Shown here one piece after another: positions 1 through 5,634 of a stretch of DNA of 5,696 bases (position 1 is the first letter of the stretch; every line of letters starts with the position of its first letter). Below the pieces are notes generated by a model. The model ran no database searches, was not told where the DNA came from, and saw nothing but the letters and a program-made list of their open reading frames with translations. Origin of the DNA: Halobacteria archaeon. Its GTDB lineage: Archaea; Halobacteriota; Methanoliparia; Methanoliparales; Methanoliparaceae. Position numbers and translations under genes: made by a program. The stretch spans positions 640 through 6,335 of the forward strand of contig DUJX01000067.1 in assembly GCA_013329575.1 (NCBI GenBank), written 5' to 3'.

Positions 1-64
1 AAGGCGCAGGATTGCTAATCCTGTGTTCGATACGAACTCGGGGGTTCGAATCCCCCTCCCGACG
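1..64 (+). tRNA. tRNA-Ser(GCT), 3' part, 5' end outside window
   Basis: This is the 3' portion of a class II tRNA. The anticodon arm is CAGGA (7-11), loop TTGCTAA (12-18) and TCCTG (19-23), giving anticodon GCT at 14-16, which reads AGC and AGT serine codons. A long variable arm, typical of tRNA-Ser, is formed by GTTCG (25-29) and CGAAC (33-37) around an ATA loop. The T arm is GGGGG (40-44), loop TTCGAAT and CCCCC (52-56). The 3' acceptor strand is TCCCGAC (57-63) with discriminator G64, the usual serine discriminator. CCA is not encoded. The 5' acceptor strand and most of the D arm lie before position 1, so the full cloverleaf cannot be checked. Loop position 37 is A17, consistent with a t6A37-bearing tRNA that reads ANN codons. 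Confidence 0.95.
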
Positions 65-77
65 TGTTTAAGTCCAT

Positions 78-96
78 ATTGTAATGTTTTTGCAAT
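78..96 (+). terminator. possible tRNA terminator (weak hairpin plus T run)
   Basis: ATTG (78-81) and CAAT (93-96) can pair, with one extra T-G wobble, around a loop holding the run TTTTT (87-91). It begins 13 nt after the tRNA. Archaeal terminators are mainly T-runs, so the T-run is the better evidence; the stem is short and may be chance. Confidence 0.35.
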
Positions 97-166
97 CTGG
101 TATAATTTTGATACTCTAAAAGATAAGATAATAATAGGATGGATGTTTACAAAATTATGAAAAATA

Positions 167-178
167 CTTAAATATTTG
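167..178 (+). promoter_or_regulatory. box A (TATA) promoter element of trmO
   Basis: The TATA-like stretch CTTAAATATT (168-177) is centred roughly 21-25 nt before the tandem ATGs at 193 and 196. Archaeal transcription usually starts about 25 nt after the box A centre, so the transcript would begin at or next to the start codon. There is no good Shine-Dalgarno sequence before position 193. Both facts suggest a leaderless mRNA. This is inferred from spacing only. Confidence 0.55.
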
Positions 179-192
179 ATACAAAACAAGTT

Positions 193-612
193 ATGATGAA
201 TGATGACGAGATGATAACATTAAAACCTATCGGGGTTCTCCATTCAGCAGTAACACGATTGGAAGACGTTCCGTCCCATTGGACACGATCCAGCCTGGAA
301 GGGGATATAGAAATTTTTAAGGAATATAGAGAGGGATTGAATGGAATAGAAGAGCTGGATTATATAGTGGTTATATTCTTCTTTCACAAATCAGGGAAAG
401 AGTATTCTCTCATACAGAAACCACCACACGATGATAAGATGAGAGGCGTGTTCTCTATATGTTCTCCTTTTAGGCCAAATCCGATCGGCTTGTCAGTAGT
501 TAAGCTATTAAACGTTAAAGATAACATATTACACGTAAAAAATATAGATATGGTAGATGGAACTCCGATATTGGATATAAAGCCGTATATCCCTTTAAAA
601 AATATGGAATAA
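193..612 (+). CDS. trmO: tRNA (t6A37-N6)-methyltransferase, TrmO/TsaA (UPF0066) family
   Basis: Members of this family use S-adenosylmethionine to methylate N6 of threonylcarbamoyladenosine at position 37 of certain tRNAs, in the cytoplasm. The 139-residue protein has the family landmarks in order: PIGVLHS (12-18), a stretch ending in LDYIVVIFFFHKSG (55-68), GVFSICSPFRPNPIGLS (85-101), and DGTPILDIKPYIP (122-134). Length fits the short archaeal form; the longer bacterial enzymes carry an extra C-terminal domain. One difference is visible: the usual T-R-S-P in the central motif reads I-C-S-P, placing Cys90 where Arg is common. ATG 193 is chosen because box A spacing predicts a leaderless start there; ATG 196 or ATG 211 (Met7) are possible alternatives. 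The gene follows tRNA-Ser(GCT), a tRNA type expected to carry t6A37. Family assignment is secure; the exact tRNA substrate is unknown. Confidence 0.9.
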   Translation: MMNDDEMITLKPIGVLHSAVTRLEDVPSHWTRSSLEGDIEIFKEYREGLNGIEELDYIVVIFFFHKSGKEYSLIQKPPHDDKMRGVFSICSPFRPNPIGLSVVKLLNVKDNILHVKNIDMVDGTPILDIKPYIPLKNME

Positions 613-615
613 ACC

Positions 616-650
616 TTTTTAAATAACAAGATCTATAGTACCTTATGGAG
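616..650 (+). promoter_or_regulatory. polB promoter and ribosome binding site
   Basis: The trmO-polB gap holds a box A candidate, TTTTTAAATAAC (616-627), about 40 nt before ATG 661. It predicts a transcription start near 645-648. A ribosome binding site, GGAG (647-650), lies 10 nt before ATG 661 and supports that start. polB therefore probably has its own promoter, though read-through from trmO is also possible. The T-run within the box could also help end the trmO transcript. Confidence 0.5.
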
Positions 651-660
651 TATATTTTTT

Positions 661-3528
661 ATGACTTATGAAGATTTAGAGAATGACGTATTACTCGATG
701 TATCACATGATTTTGCTTATTTTCTAAGGGCAGGTCCTGTAAATATATCAAGGCTACATTCCCCATTCTTATTAGTATTAGGAGGAGAAAGAGAGAGAGA
801 ACAAATTTTTGATTCTTGGAATAAGAACAAAACCAATAAAGAGAGCATCCTTTCCAACATAAAAGATATAAAAGATTTAGATAAATACAAGAGTTTTTGG
901 GATTCATCAAAGATTCGGGACGTGTTTAAAGTAGAGACGTATGAGTCGTATCTTGTACCAGATGTCAGCGATTATATATTCTCAGAATTTGGAATCCCGA
1001 CTGCAGAGCACGACATCCCTTATGTAAACCGTGCTCTCGTGGATCTTGCCGCGTTGGATAATCTCTGGTTGTTCGATACAAAAGGACGTGAAGAAAGACT
1101 GAACGTTCTGGTTTACGATATCGAGATAGCCGACTATGGCAAAAATCAGGTCGGTACGCAGTCTATCGATATAATAGGATACTCTGATTTTGGAATATCC
1201 TTTGAATCAAATAAAGATTTAGATAATGAAGATTTCTCGTTTAATATAACAGATATGCCGGATGACTGGGATGATCTGGAGATAAAACAGCTCATAGCTA
1301 ATAACGAGGACGAAGAACTGGATAACTTTGTCGTCTTTCTAAAAGAGATGCTGAGCCATGAGATTATTGCTGGTCATAATATCCTAAATTTCGATAATGT
1401 AGAGATCTATAATCGGGCAGAATATCTTAAGAATAAAAATATAGATAGGTTATCTCAAGATGAAAAAAAATTATTCACAGATTTTTTAACAAAACACGCA
1501 AGAAAAGAGAGAATATTTAATTTTGGCTCAATACAAGGCTCTGTCAATATATATCCGACATCCTTCGATACGTATTATGCCGTTAGAAAATTCTTTCCTA
1601 ATCTTGATTCTTATGGATTAAAATATCTCGCGCCGTTTTTCGGTATAACGATCGAAGATAGAACATACCTAAATCATGATGAGATAGCACTGAACGAGAA
1701 GACGTTTAAGTATAACCGAGACGATATCGCCGAACAGAATGGTATAACGCTCCTTTTATTGCAACAGGCGCTGCCTTTAGCATTTTTAACAGGACTACCA
1801 CTTGAAATATTGCTCCCTGCTGGTACCACCAAGATCTGGGACCATATGGCAATGATAAGATCTGCCAAATATAAAAAAATCTTTCCTGCCACTTGTAGAG
1901 TATCGACGGTATCTCAACAACTTCTAAACGATTTTGGATTGAATAAGACTAAAAAGAACAAAGAAGAGATATTCAAAGAGGCAAGAGACAAGAAAAACAA
2001 AGATAACTTGAAAGAAGCTCTACGAGTTATTAAATACGGGGAAGAGATGCCAGACTGGGTTGAATATCCTTATGTAAACCTGGATTACCATTTTCCTGGC
2101 GGTAAAACGATTAAACCGAGCGAGGTTGAGTCCGATTTTTTGGTCTGGTGGGATGTGATCGTAGCGGACGTCGGTGCTATGTATCCGACAATACTTAGAG
2201 CAGATAACATAGGAGCGGATACCATCAGACTGGCTAAGCGGGAAGATACACCGGACGATTATGTATGGATTAAAAAGATACCTGAAAGGTTTCTGAATGA
2301 AGAAGATGTCTCTTACGTTGAGAGAGAGACGGACGGATATCTGATAGGAATCAAAAAATCTAAGGAAGAAGGAATGGTCAACCTGGCAATGAAAGGTATC
2401 TTAAAGATGATATTCAAGATAAAAAGAGAACTTGCTGTTTTAAAATCTAAAAATGCGGATAAAGAACAGATTAAAAGAATGCAGATGATTTATAATGCAT
2501 TAAAAGGTATCAGAAACGCAGGTACTCACGGCATAATGACTGCACCGAACGTCTCGTGTAGACAGTTCAACCTATGGGCAGGTGCCGCGATAACTACCAA
2601 AGGACAAAATATACTCGATGATGTGTTAGAAAGGCTCAACGAGAATGATATTCGAGTGGTGTACGGCGATACCGATGGTATCTATGTAGCTTGCTCAAAA
2701 AGAGCACCACGCGATATATATGAAATATTAGGCGTTAAGAAAGATGGGGTTGACTTATTGGATTATGATTTTATCACTCCGCCTAAGAAAGTCCTTGATC
2801 TTATAGAAGAGTGCAACAAGATATGGCGAGAACGATTAGACTATCCTGAATTCGAGCTGGAACCAGAACGGCATACAGCAATGCTCTTCGTCAAGCATAA
2901 AAATTATCTCGTATGGGATATAGAGAATGGCAATCTGGTAATGAAGACTAAAGGGAATAACTTTAAAGCAAGCGATAAAGCAGAGTTGGCGGTTAAAACG
3001 TTGGAAAAGATAATGTGTAACGTATTGATGAACCATCTGTCATGGGACGATGAGGAGGAGGAACGAGAACTGGTCAAAAAATCTATACGTGATCTAACAA
3101 AGGCAATAGTATCTAATTTAAACCTGGATGAGGTAAGTTTATCCGATTTAATAATGACTCAGACTGTATCTCCCTCTAACAGTTATACAAAGAACAAAGA
3201 TGGTTCTATGAACATTTTTGGTCAAAGATCCGCTGCGCTGGAGAAGATCGTGGGCAAGATCAAAGTCTCTACAAAATACAGATTTGTAGTTACAAAATCG
3301 CCCCTGCCGGGAATCGATAATCCGAGCAAGAGTAATATAAAACCGATCCAATATATGTATCCGGTAGATTACCTATCGGATCACGATGATATCGATATAG
3401 ACTGGTATAGAGAGATGGTTAAGAATTATATAAAAGGCGCATTCGGTCTCGAAGATTTGGATGATGAAAAAGAAGGGATTAGTAAAGGAAACAAAGGGAA
3501 AAATCTTTCTTTAGATCTTTTTATGTGA
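661..3528 (+). CDS. polB: family B DNA polymerase with 3'-5' proofreading exonuclease
   Basis: This is a DNA-directed DNA polymerase for chromosomal DNA synthesis with proofreading. The 955 residues hold an N-terminal domain (about 1-145), an exonuclease domain with Exo I D153-I-E155, Exo II N240-x3-F244-D245 and Exo III Y351-x3-D355, then palm, fingers and thumb. Motif A is D503-VGAMYP, with D503 as metal ligand; motif C is YGDTDG (668-673) with D670 and D672. KHKNY (745-749) matches the family's KKRY-type motif. The finger motif K615-GIRNAGTHG replaces the common K-x3-N-S-x-Y-G form; K615 and N619 remain. All catalytic acids are present, so the enzyme should be active. No intein interrupts the motifs. 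The C-terminal NLSLDLFM resembles a sliding-clamp-binding PIP box, with Asn in place of the usual Gln. It is longer than typical archaeal PolB (about 770-900). Start ATG 661 has GGAG 10 nt upstream. Confidence 0.95.
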   Translation: MTYEDLENDVLLDVSHDFAYFLRAGPVNISRLHSPFLLVLGGEREREQIFDSWNKNKTNKESILSNIKDIKDLDKYKSFWDSSKIRDVFKVETYESYLVPDVSDYIFSEFGIPTAEHDIPYVNRALVDLAALDNLWLFDTKGREERLNVLVYDIEIADYGKNQVGTQSIDIIGYSDFGISFESNKDLDNEDFSFNITDMPDDWDDLEIKQLIANNEDEELDNFVVFLKEMLSHEIIAGHNILNFDNVEIYNRAEYLKNKNIDRLSQDEKKLFTDFLTKHARKERIFNFGSIQGSVNIYPTSFDTYYAVRKFFPNLDSYGLKYLAPFFGITIEDRTYLNHDEIALNEKTFKYNRDDIAEQNGITLLLLQQALPLAFLTGLPLEILLPAGTTKIWDHMAMIRSAKYKKIFPATCRVSTVSQQLLNDFGLNKTKKNKEEIFKEARDKKNKDNLKEALRVIKYGEEMPDWVEYPYVNLDYHFPGGKTIKPSEVESDFLVWWDVIVADVGAMYPTILRADNIGADTIRLAKREDTPDDYVWIKKIPERFLNEEDVSYVERETDGYLIGIKKSKEEGMVNLAMKGILKMIFKIKRELAVLKSKNADKEQIKRMQMIYNALKGIRNAGTHGIMTAPNVSCRQFNLWAGAAITTKGQNILDDVLERLNENDIRVVYGDTDGIYVACSKRAPRDIYEILGVKKDGVDLLDYDFITPPKKVLDLIEECNKIWRERLDYPEFELEPERHTAMLFVKHKNYLVWDIENGNLVMKTKGNNFKASDKAELAVKTLEKIMCNVLMNHLSWDDEEEERELVKKSIRDLTKAIVSNLNLDEVSLSDLIMTQTVSPSNSYTKNKDGSMNIFGQRSAALEKIVGKIKVSTKYRFVVTKSPLPGIDNPSKSNIKPIQYMYPVDYLSDHDDIDIDWYREMVKNYIKGAFGLEDLDDEKEGISKGNKGKNLSLDLFM

Positions 3529-3554
3529 TTTTTAATCCTTTTATTCTGCCTTTT
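3529..3554 (+). terminator. T-rich terminator after polB
   Basis: Three T-runs follow the polB stop directly: 3529-3533, 3539-3542 and 3551-3554. Archaeal RNA polymerase terminates at such T-runs without a hairpin. The site lies in the 35-nt gap between convergent genes. The opposite strand of this gap is A-rich, so it offers no obvious terminator for the DUF357 transcript. Confidence 0.6.
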
Positions 3555-3563
3555 GATCGTATT

Positions 3564-3851
3564 TCATACCGAAAATAGTTTATGATTGGTACTGCTGCTT
3601 TTGAATATTCCCAGTCTCATACCCGCATCGAGCCAGGCATGACCGTAGCTGAAACTCGCAAGAGCATCCTCGTAATCCTCTCTATCCAAGAAATATACAC
3701 CATCCTTATAGTACGATCGTGCCATATTTAAAAAATCATCGGAGATCTTCATAAAGTAAGAATCTTCCCTCGGAGTTACCTCTATACTATCCAACGCATC
3801 TTGCAGCATTTTTTTGTATTTATGCGTCTTCTCTATAAGTTTATCTCGCAT
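3564..3851 (-). CDS. DUF357 family protein of unknown function
   Basis: This is a small helical archaeal protein of the DUF357 family (Pfam PF04010); no biochemical role is established that I can cite with confidence. From the ATG start it has 95 residues. The family core is clear, numbered from the upstream GTG: DFLNMARSYYKDGVYFL (42-58), then DYEDALASFSYGHAWLDAGMRLGIF (62-86), with the conserved Y-G-H-x-W-L-D-A-G signature. The pattern suggests a TPR- or MIT-like helical bundle, which is inference. There is no signal peptide or membrane segment. Two starts are possible: GTG (3858-3860) and ATG (3849-3851). I prefer the ATG because GAGG lies just before it, and the box A candidate at 3866-3875 would place transcription start close to it. 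The gene lies about 80 nt after dphB on the same strand. The last 12 residues, after G-I-F, look like a variable polar tail. Confidence 0.85.
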   Translation of the reverse strand: MRDKLIEKTHKYKKMLQDALDSIEVTPREDSYFMKISDDFLNMARSYYKDGVYFLDREDYEDALASFSYGHAWLDAGMRLGIFKSSSTNHKLFSV

Positions 3852-3863
3852 TAGCCTCACTTT

Positions 3864-3877
3864 TAATATTTAATAGA
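3864..3877 (-). promoter_or_regulatory. box A candidate for the DUF357 gene
   Basis: On the minus strand, ATTAAATATT (about 3866-3875) precedes the gene. Its centre is about 20 nt before the ATG at 3851 and only about 10 nt before the GTG at 3860. The spacing favours a nearly leaderless transcript starting at the ATG. It suggests this gene can be transcribed separately from dphB. Confidence 0.4.
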
Positions 3878-3930
3878 TTGCATGGACGATCTCGGATTTG
3901 TTTTTGTTAAACAGCAGCTCCGCCCGTCAT

Positions 3931-4713
3931 CTATTTTTTATCTGTTAGTATCTCTTTAGGTGCGTCTGCAAACTTGACCAATGCTTCTGCCTCCATGAAA
4001 TGGAGTTTTGTTGGAAGGATGAACGTGTGGAGCGGAGGACCGAAATCGTAGTCCAAGATCTCCTTGATAAAACCTGCTTTGACTACCGGATGCTCAGAAC
4101 CTGCCCGGGCGATGCCTACGCATAGATTATCCTTGAAGTTATAATCGTCTCGCTTATCCGCGATCTTTGAAAGTATATCCAGTCCATCATTAATAGTCAT
4201 CGGATCGTCCGATATGTCTAACAAGAATAGAGTATGCATATTGTTATTAAGATTGTTCTTAAATACATCATAAGGGGATTCGGCGATAATACCTTTATAC
4301 GGATGAGGTATCGTCGTAGACCGACCAAACTTGTAGTTTTGCAATCCGGATAGTCCTATTGCATAAGTCTGTATCGATGCTCCATGTATTATTCGGGTCT
4401 TTACACAGGCGTCTTCTGCCCTTATCCGCAGATCGATATGTGTCGTAGCGATCATCGGATCTCCTGCACACAATAAAGAGACATCCTTATCTTTTGCTAT
4501 GTCTATAACCTTATCAGACTTGATCTCTATTCCTTCCCTATCAAGTAATTCTATATCTTTTCCGTAAAACTCTTCTAATTTTTTTAAAGTTGTACCGAGC
4601 AGTTTAGACGTATAAAATTCGGCAAATACTTTTTCTGACTTTTGTATTGCTTCTAATCCTTTTATGGATATATCCTTCTCGTCGTACAATCCGAGACCAA
4701 CAAATATTAACAT
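3931..4713 (-). CDS. dphB: diphthine synthase (EF-2 diphthamide methyltransferase)
   Basis: DphB catalyses the S-adenosylmethionine-dependent trimethylation step of diphthamide synthesis on the modified histidine of archaeal elongation factor 2, in the cytoplasm. The 260-residue length is normal for archaeal DphB. It is a tetrapyrrole-methylase-fold protein with visible motifs: FVGLGLYDEKDIS (4-16), GDPMIATTH (84-92), GASIQTYAIGLSGLQNYKFG (111-130), LFLLDIS (162-168), GIARAGSEHPVVKAG (200-214) and PPLHTFILPTKLHFMEAEAL (226-245). The start is ATG 4711-4713. An in-frame TAA four codons upstream rules out any longer form. An AGAGGTG motif (4739-4745) lies about 25 nt upstream, too far for a normal ribosome binding site, so a short-leader or leaderless message is likely. 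The gene is divergent from hjc and lies upstream of the DUF357 gene. Confidence 0.95.
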   Translation of the reverse strand: MLIFVGLGLYDEKDISIKGLEAIQKSEKVFAEFYTSKLLGTTLKKLEEFYGKDIELLDREGIEIKSDKVIDIAKDKDVSLLCAGDPMIATTHIDLRIRAEDACVKTRIIHGASIQTYAIGLSGLQNYKFGRSTTIPHPYKGIIAESPYDVFKNNLNNNMHTLFLLDISDDPMTINDGLDILSKIADKRDDYNFKDNLCVGIARAGSEHPVVKAGFIKEILDYDFGPPLHTFILPTKLHFMEAEALVKFADAPKEILTDKK

Positions 4714-4743
4714 CTTGGTAGATTATTTTAAACCCGTTCACCT

Positions 4744-4778
4744 CTTTTAAAGTCTAAAATATTTTATGATATATTTAA
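4744..4778 (-). promoter_or_regulatory. dphB promoter region with two box A candidates
   Basis: Two TATA-like elements on the minus strand could serve dphB. CTTTAAAAG (4744-4752) predicts transcription start about 10 nt before the ATG, giving a very short leader. The farther element around 4767-4778 (CTTAAATATAT) predicts a leader of roughly 30-35 nt that would include AGAGGTG (4739-4745). The sequence does not decide between them. Confidence 0.4.
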
Positions 4779-4806
4779 GATATTTTTAATGCGTTTAACA
4801 TCTCAT

Positions 4807-4841
4807 AAACATGTTTTTTGTATATACAATCGTCTATACAA
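4807..4841. promoter_or_regulatory. palindrome cluster between divergent dphB and hjc (candidate operator)
   Basis: Two perfect palindromes lie one base apart: AAACATGTTT (4807-4816) and TTGTATATACAA (4818-4829). A further copy of the half-site TATACAA follows at 4835-4841, exactly 12 bp after the same half-site within the second palindrome (4823-4829). Twelve-base symmetry and a near-helical repeat are typical of sites for dimeric DNA-binding proteins. The position, between divergent promoters but far upstream of both starts, fits an operator or activator site. AT-rich DNA makes short palindromes common, so this is a candidate only. Confidence 0.35.
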
Positions 4842-4915
4842 AGACTTACCTTAATTCATAAGATATGGCCGTTATCTACATAACCCCACCGATCATCGAT
4901 ATAGATCAAGACAGA

Positions 4916-4972
4916 TTTATAAACTTTATAAAGAATAAAAAATAGAATTTTTTAAGATAGTATTAATAGGAG
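4916..4972 (+). promoter_or_regulatory. hjc promoter and poorly placed ribosome binding site
   Basis: Two adjacent TATA-like elements, TTTATAAA (4916-4923) and the palindromic CTTTATAAAG (4924-4933), form the strongest box A in the intergenic region. They predict a transcription start at about 4945-4960. AGGAG (4968-4972) is a good Shine-Dalgarno sequence, but it is 21 nt before ATG 4994 and instead sits 8 nt before an out-of-frame TTG (4981). A weaker TATA-like stretch around 4951-4968 could give a shorter leader. Confidence 0.5.
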
Positions 4973-4993
4973 AGAAATAATTGCAATATCGAG

Positions 4994-5431
4994 ATGATGC
5001 ACAGAGGGCGGAAAGGCACAGATTCAGAGAGAGAATTGGTAAACATGTTATGGAGAGCAGGATTTGCAGCTATACGTTCTCCTGCAAGCGGTGCAGCAAC
5101 AAAAAACCCTCTGCCGGATATAATTGCCGGCAATGGTAAGAGATATCTTAGCATAGAGGTTAAATCGTCGTCCAAAGATAGATTCTACATAAAAAAAGAT
5201 GATATAAAAGATTTAGTAACATTTTCTAAGCGATTTGGTGCGGAACCGTATCTTGGCGTCAAATTCAACGGTGAAAAATGGGTATTTGCTCCGGTTGATC
5301 CATTAGATGGCATAACTCAAATTTTGAGCGTAACGAAAGACGGTAATGTCCGGATAGATATACAAGAAGTAAGGCAGAGATGGATGGATTTTGATGAGCT
5401 GATCGGTATAAGCAGACAGACACGGCTATGA
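4994..5431 (+). CDS. hjc: archaeal Holliday junction resolvase Hjc
   Basis: Hjc is a structure-specific endonuclease that cuts four-way DNA junctions during recombination and repair; it acts as a dimer. The 145-residue protein matches the family along its length. By comparison with Pyrococcus Hjc (E9, R10, R25, D33, E46, K48), the catalytic set maps to E12, R13, R28, D42 (in PLPDIIAGNGK) and E55-V-K57 (in LSIEVK). FGAEPYLGVKF (81-91) is the usual later strand. The C-terminal part (about 105-145) is more variable. The start ATG 4994, with ATG 4997 as alternative, is set by homology, which begins near residue 5 (GRKGTDSERELV). A good AGGAG lies 21 nt upstream, an odd distance, and no in-frame start exists nearer to it; a stop (4967-4969) closes the frame above. 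It is divergent from dphB. Function is confident; the precise start is less so. Confidence 0.95.
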   Translation: MMHRGRKGTDSERELVNMLWRAGFAAIRSPASGAATKNPLPDIIAGNGKRYLSIEVKSSSKDRFYIKKDDIKDLVTFSKRFGAEPYLGVKFNGEKWVFAPVDPLDGITQILSVTKDGNVRIDIQEVRQRWMDFDELIGISRQTRL

Positions 5432-5437
5432 AAACGA

Positions 5438-5451
5438 AAACCCACAGGTTT
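5438..5451 (+). terminator. hairpin 7 nt after hjc, possible 3'-end structure
   Basis: AAACC (5438-5442) and GGTTT (5447-5451) pair perfectly around a CACA loop, directly after the hjc stop at 5431. No long T-run follows, so it is not a classical terminator. It may stabilise the mRNA 3' end or belong to the larger structured region that follows. Confidence 0.4.
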
Positions 5452-5457
5452 AATATT

Positions 5458-5634
5458 GTGTAGGATGAACCTACACTGCGATCTCATAACCCCGTTTATG
5501 GAGAATAAGATTAAAAAACCCTTGTTTTTTACATGTGGTTCTTTTGATTACAATGCAAAATCGCAGTGTAGCCTACGGCTACTTTGGAGTGTCTCGATTC
5601 AAAGATTCGAGGCTTACGAATCAGAGATTCGTAA
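5458..5634. repeat. dense inverted-repeat region: structured RNA or mobile-element remnant
   Basis: This 177-nt stretch has no convincing gene and is full of inverted repeats. Local hairpins are: GTGTAGG/CCTACAC (5458-5464, 5470-5476); CATAA/TTATG (5485-5489, 5496-5500); TAAAAAAC/GTTTTTTA (5512-5519, 5524-5531, loop CCTT); GTAGCC/GGCTAC (5568-5573, 5577-5582, loop TAC); a 10-pair stem with one T-T mismatch and one G-T pair (5591-5600, 5604-5613, loop AAA); and a perfect 9-bp stem TTACGAATC/GATTCGTAA (5614-5622, 5626-5634, loop AGA). A long-range 12-bp pair, CTACACTGCGAT (5471-5482) with ATCGCAGTGTAG (5560-5571), encloses the second and third hairpins and competes with the first and fourth. 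The symmetry makes the strand unresolved. Candidates are a structured non-coding RNA after hjc, or the palindromic end of an IS200/IS605-like or non-autonomous element. No transposase is visible. Confidence 0.7.

Noticed and set aside
1..64. tRNA 3' end as an integration (att) site for a mobile element
   Set aside because: No second copy of the tRNA 3' sequence is found in the window, no integrase is present, and the following genes are core archaeal functions.
384..629. Open frames on the opposite strand within trmO, polB and hjc (for example 384-629, 1674-1892, 2836-3036, 4963-5175, all minus)
   Set aside because: They lie antisense to clearly conserved genes, show no recognisable protein family, and have no promoter or ribosome binding site that stands out.
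4981..5135. Alternative hjc start at TTG 4981, which has ideal spacing from AGGAG
   Set aside because: It is in a different frame from the conserved Hjc protein, and its translation shows no Hjc motif.
5471..5571. The 12-bp inverted repeat as terminal repeats of a small DNA transposon (MITE)
   Set aside because: No target-site duplication flanks the pair (GGATGAAC to the left, CCTACGG to the right), and the arms overlap other hairpins, so a simple MITE boundary is not supported. A wider IS200/IS605-like end stays possible.
5593..5611. T-arm-like stem-loop suggesting a second tRNA
   Set aside because: The stem CTCGA/TCGAG closes a 9-nt loop rather than 7, the TTCGAAT-type T-loop is not matched, and no anticodon arm or acceptor stem can be assembled around it.
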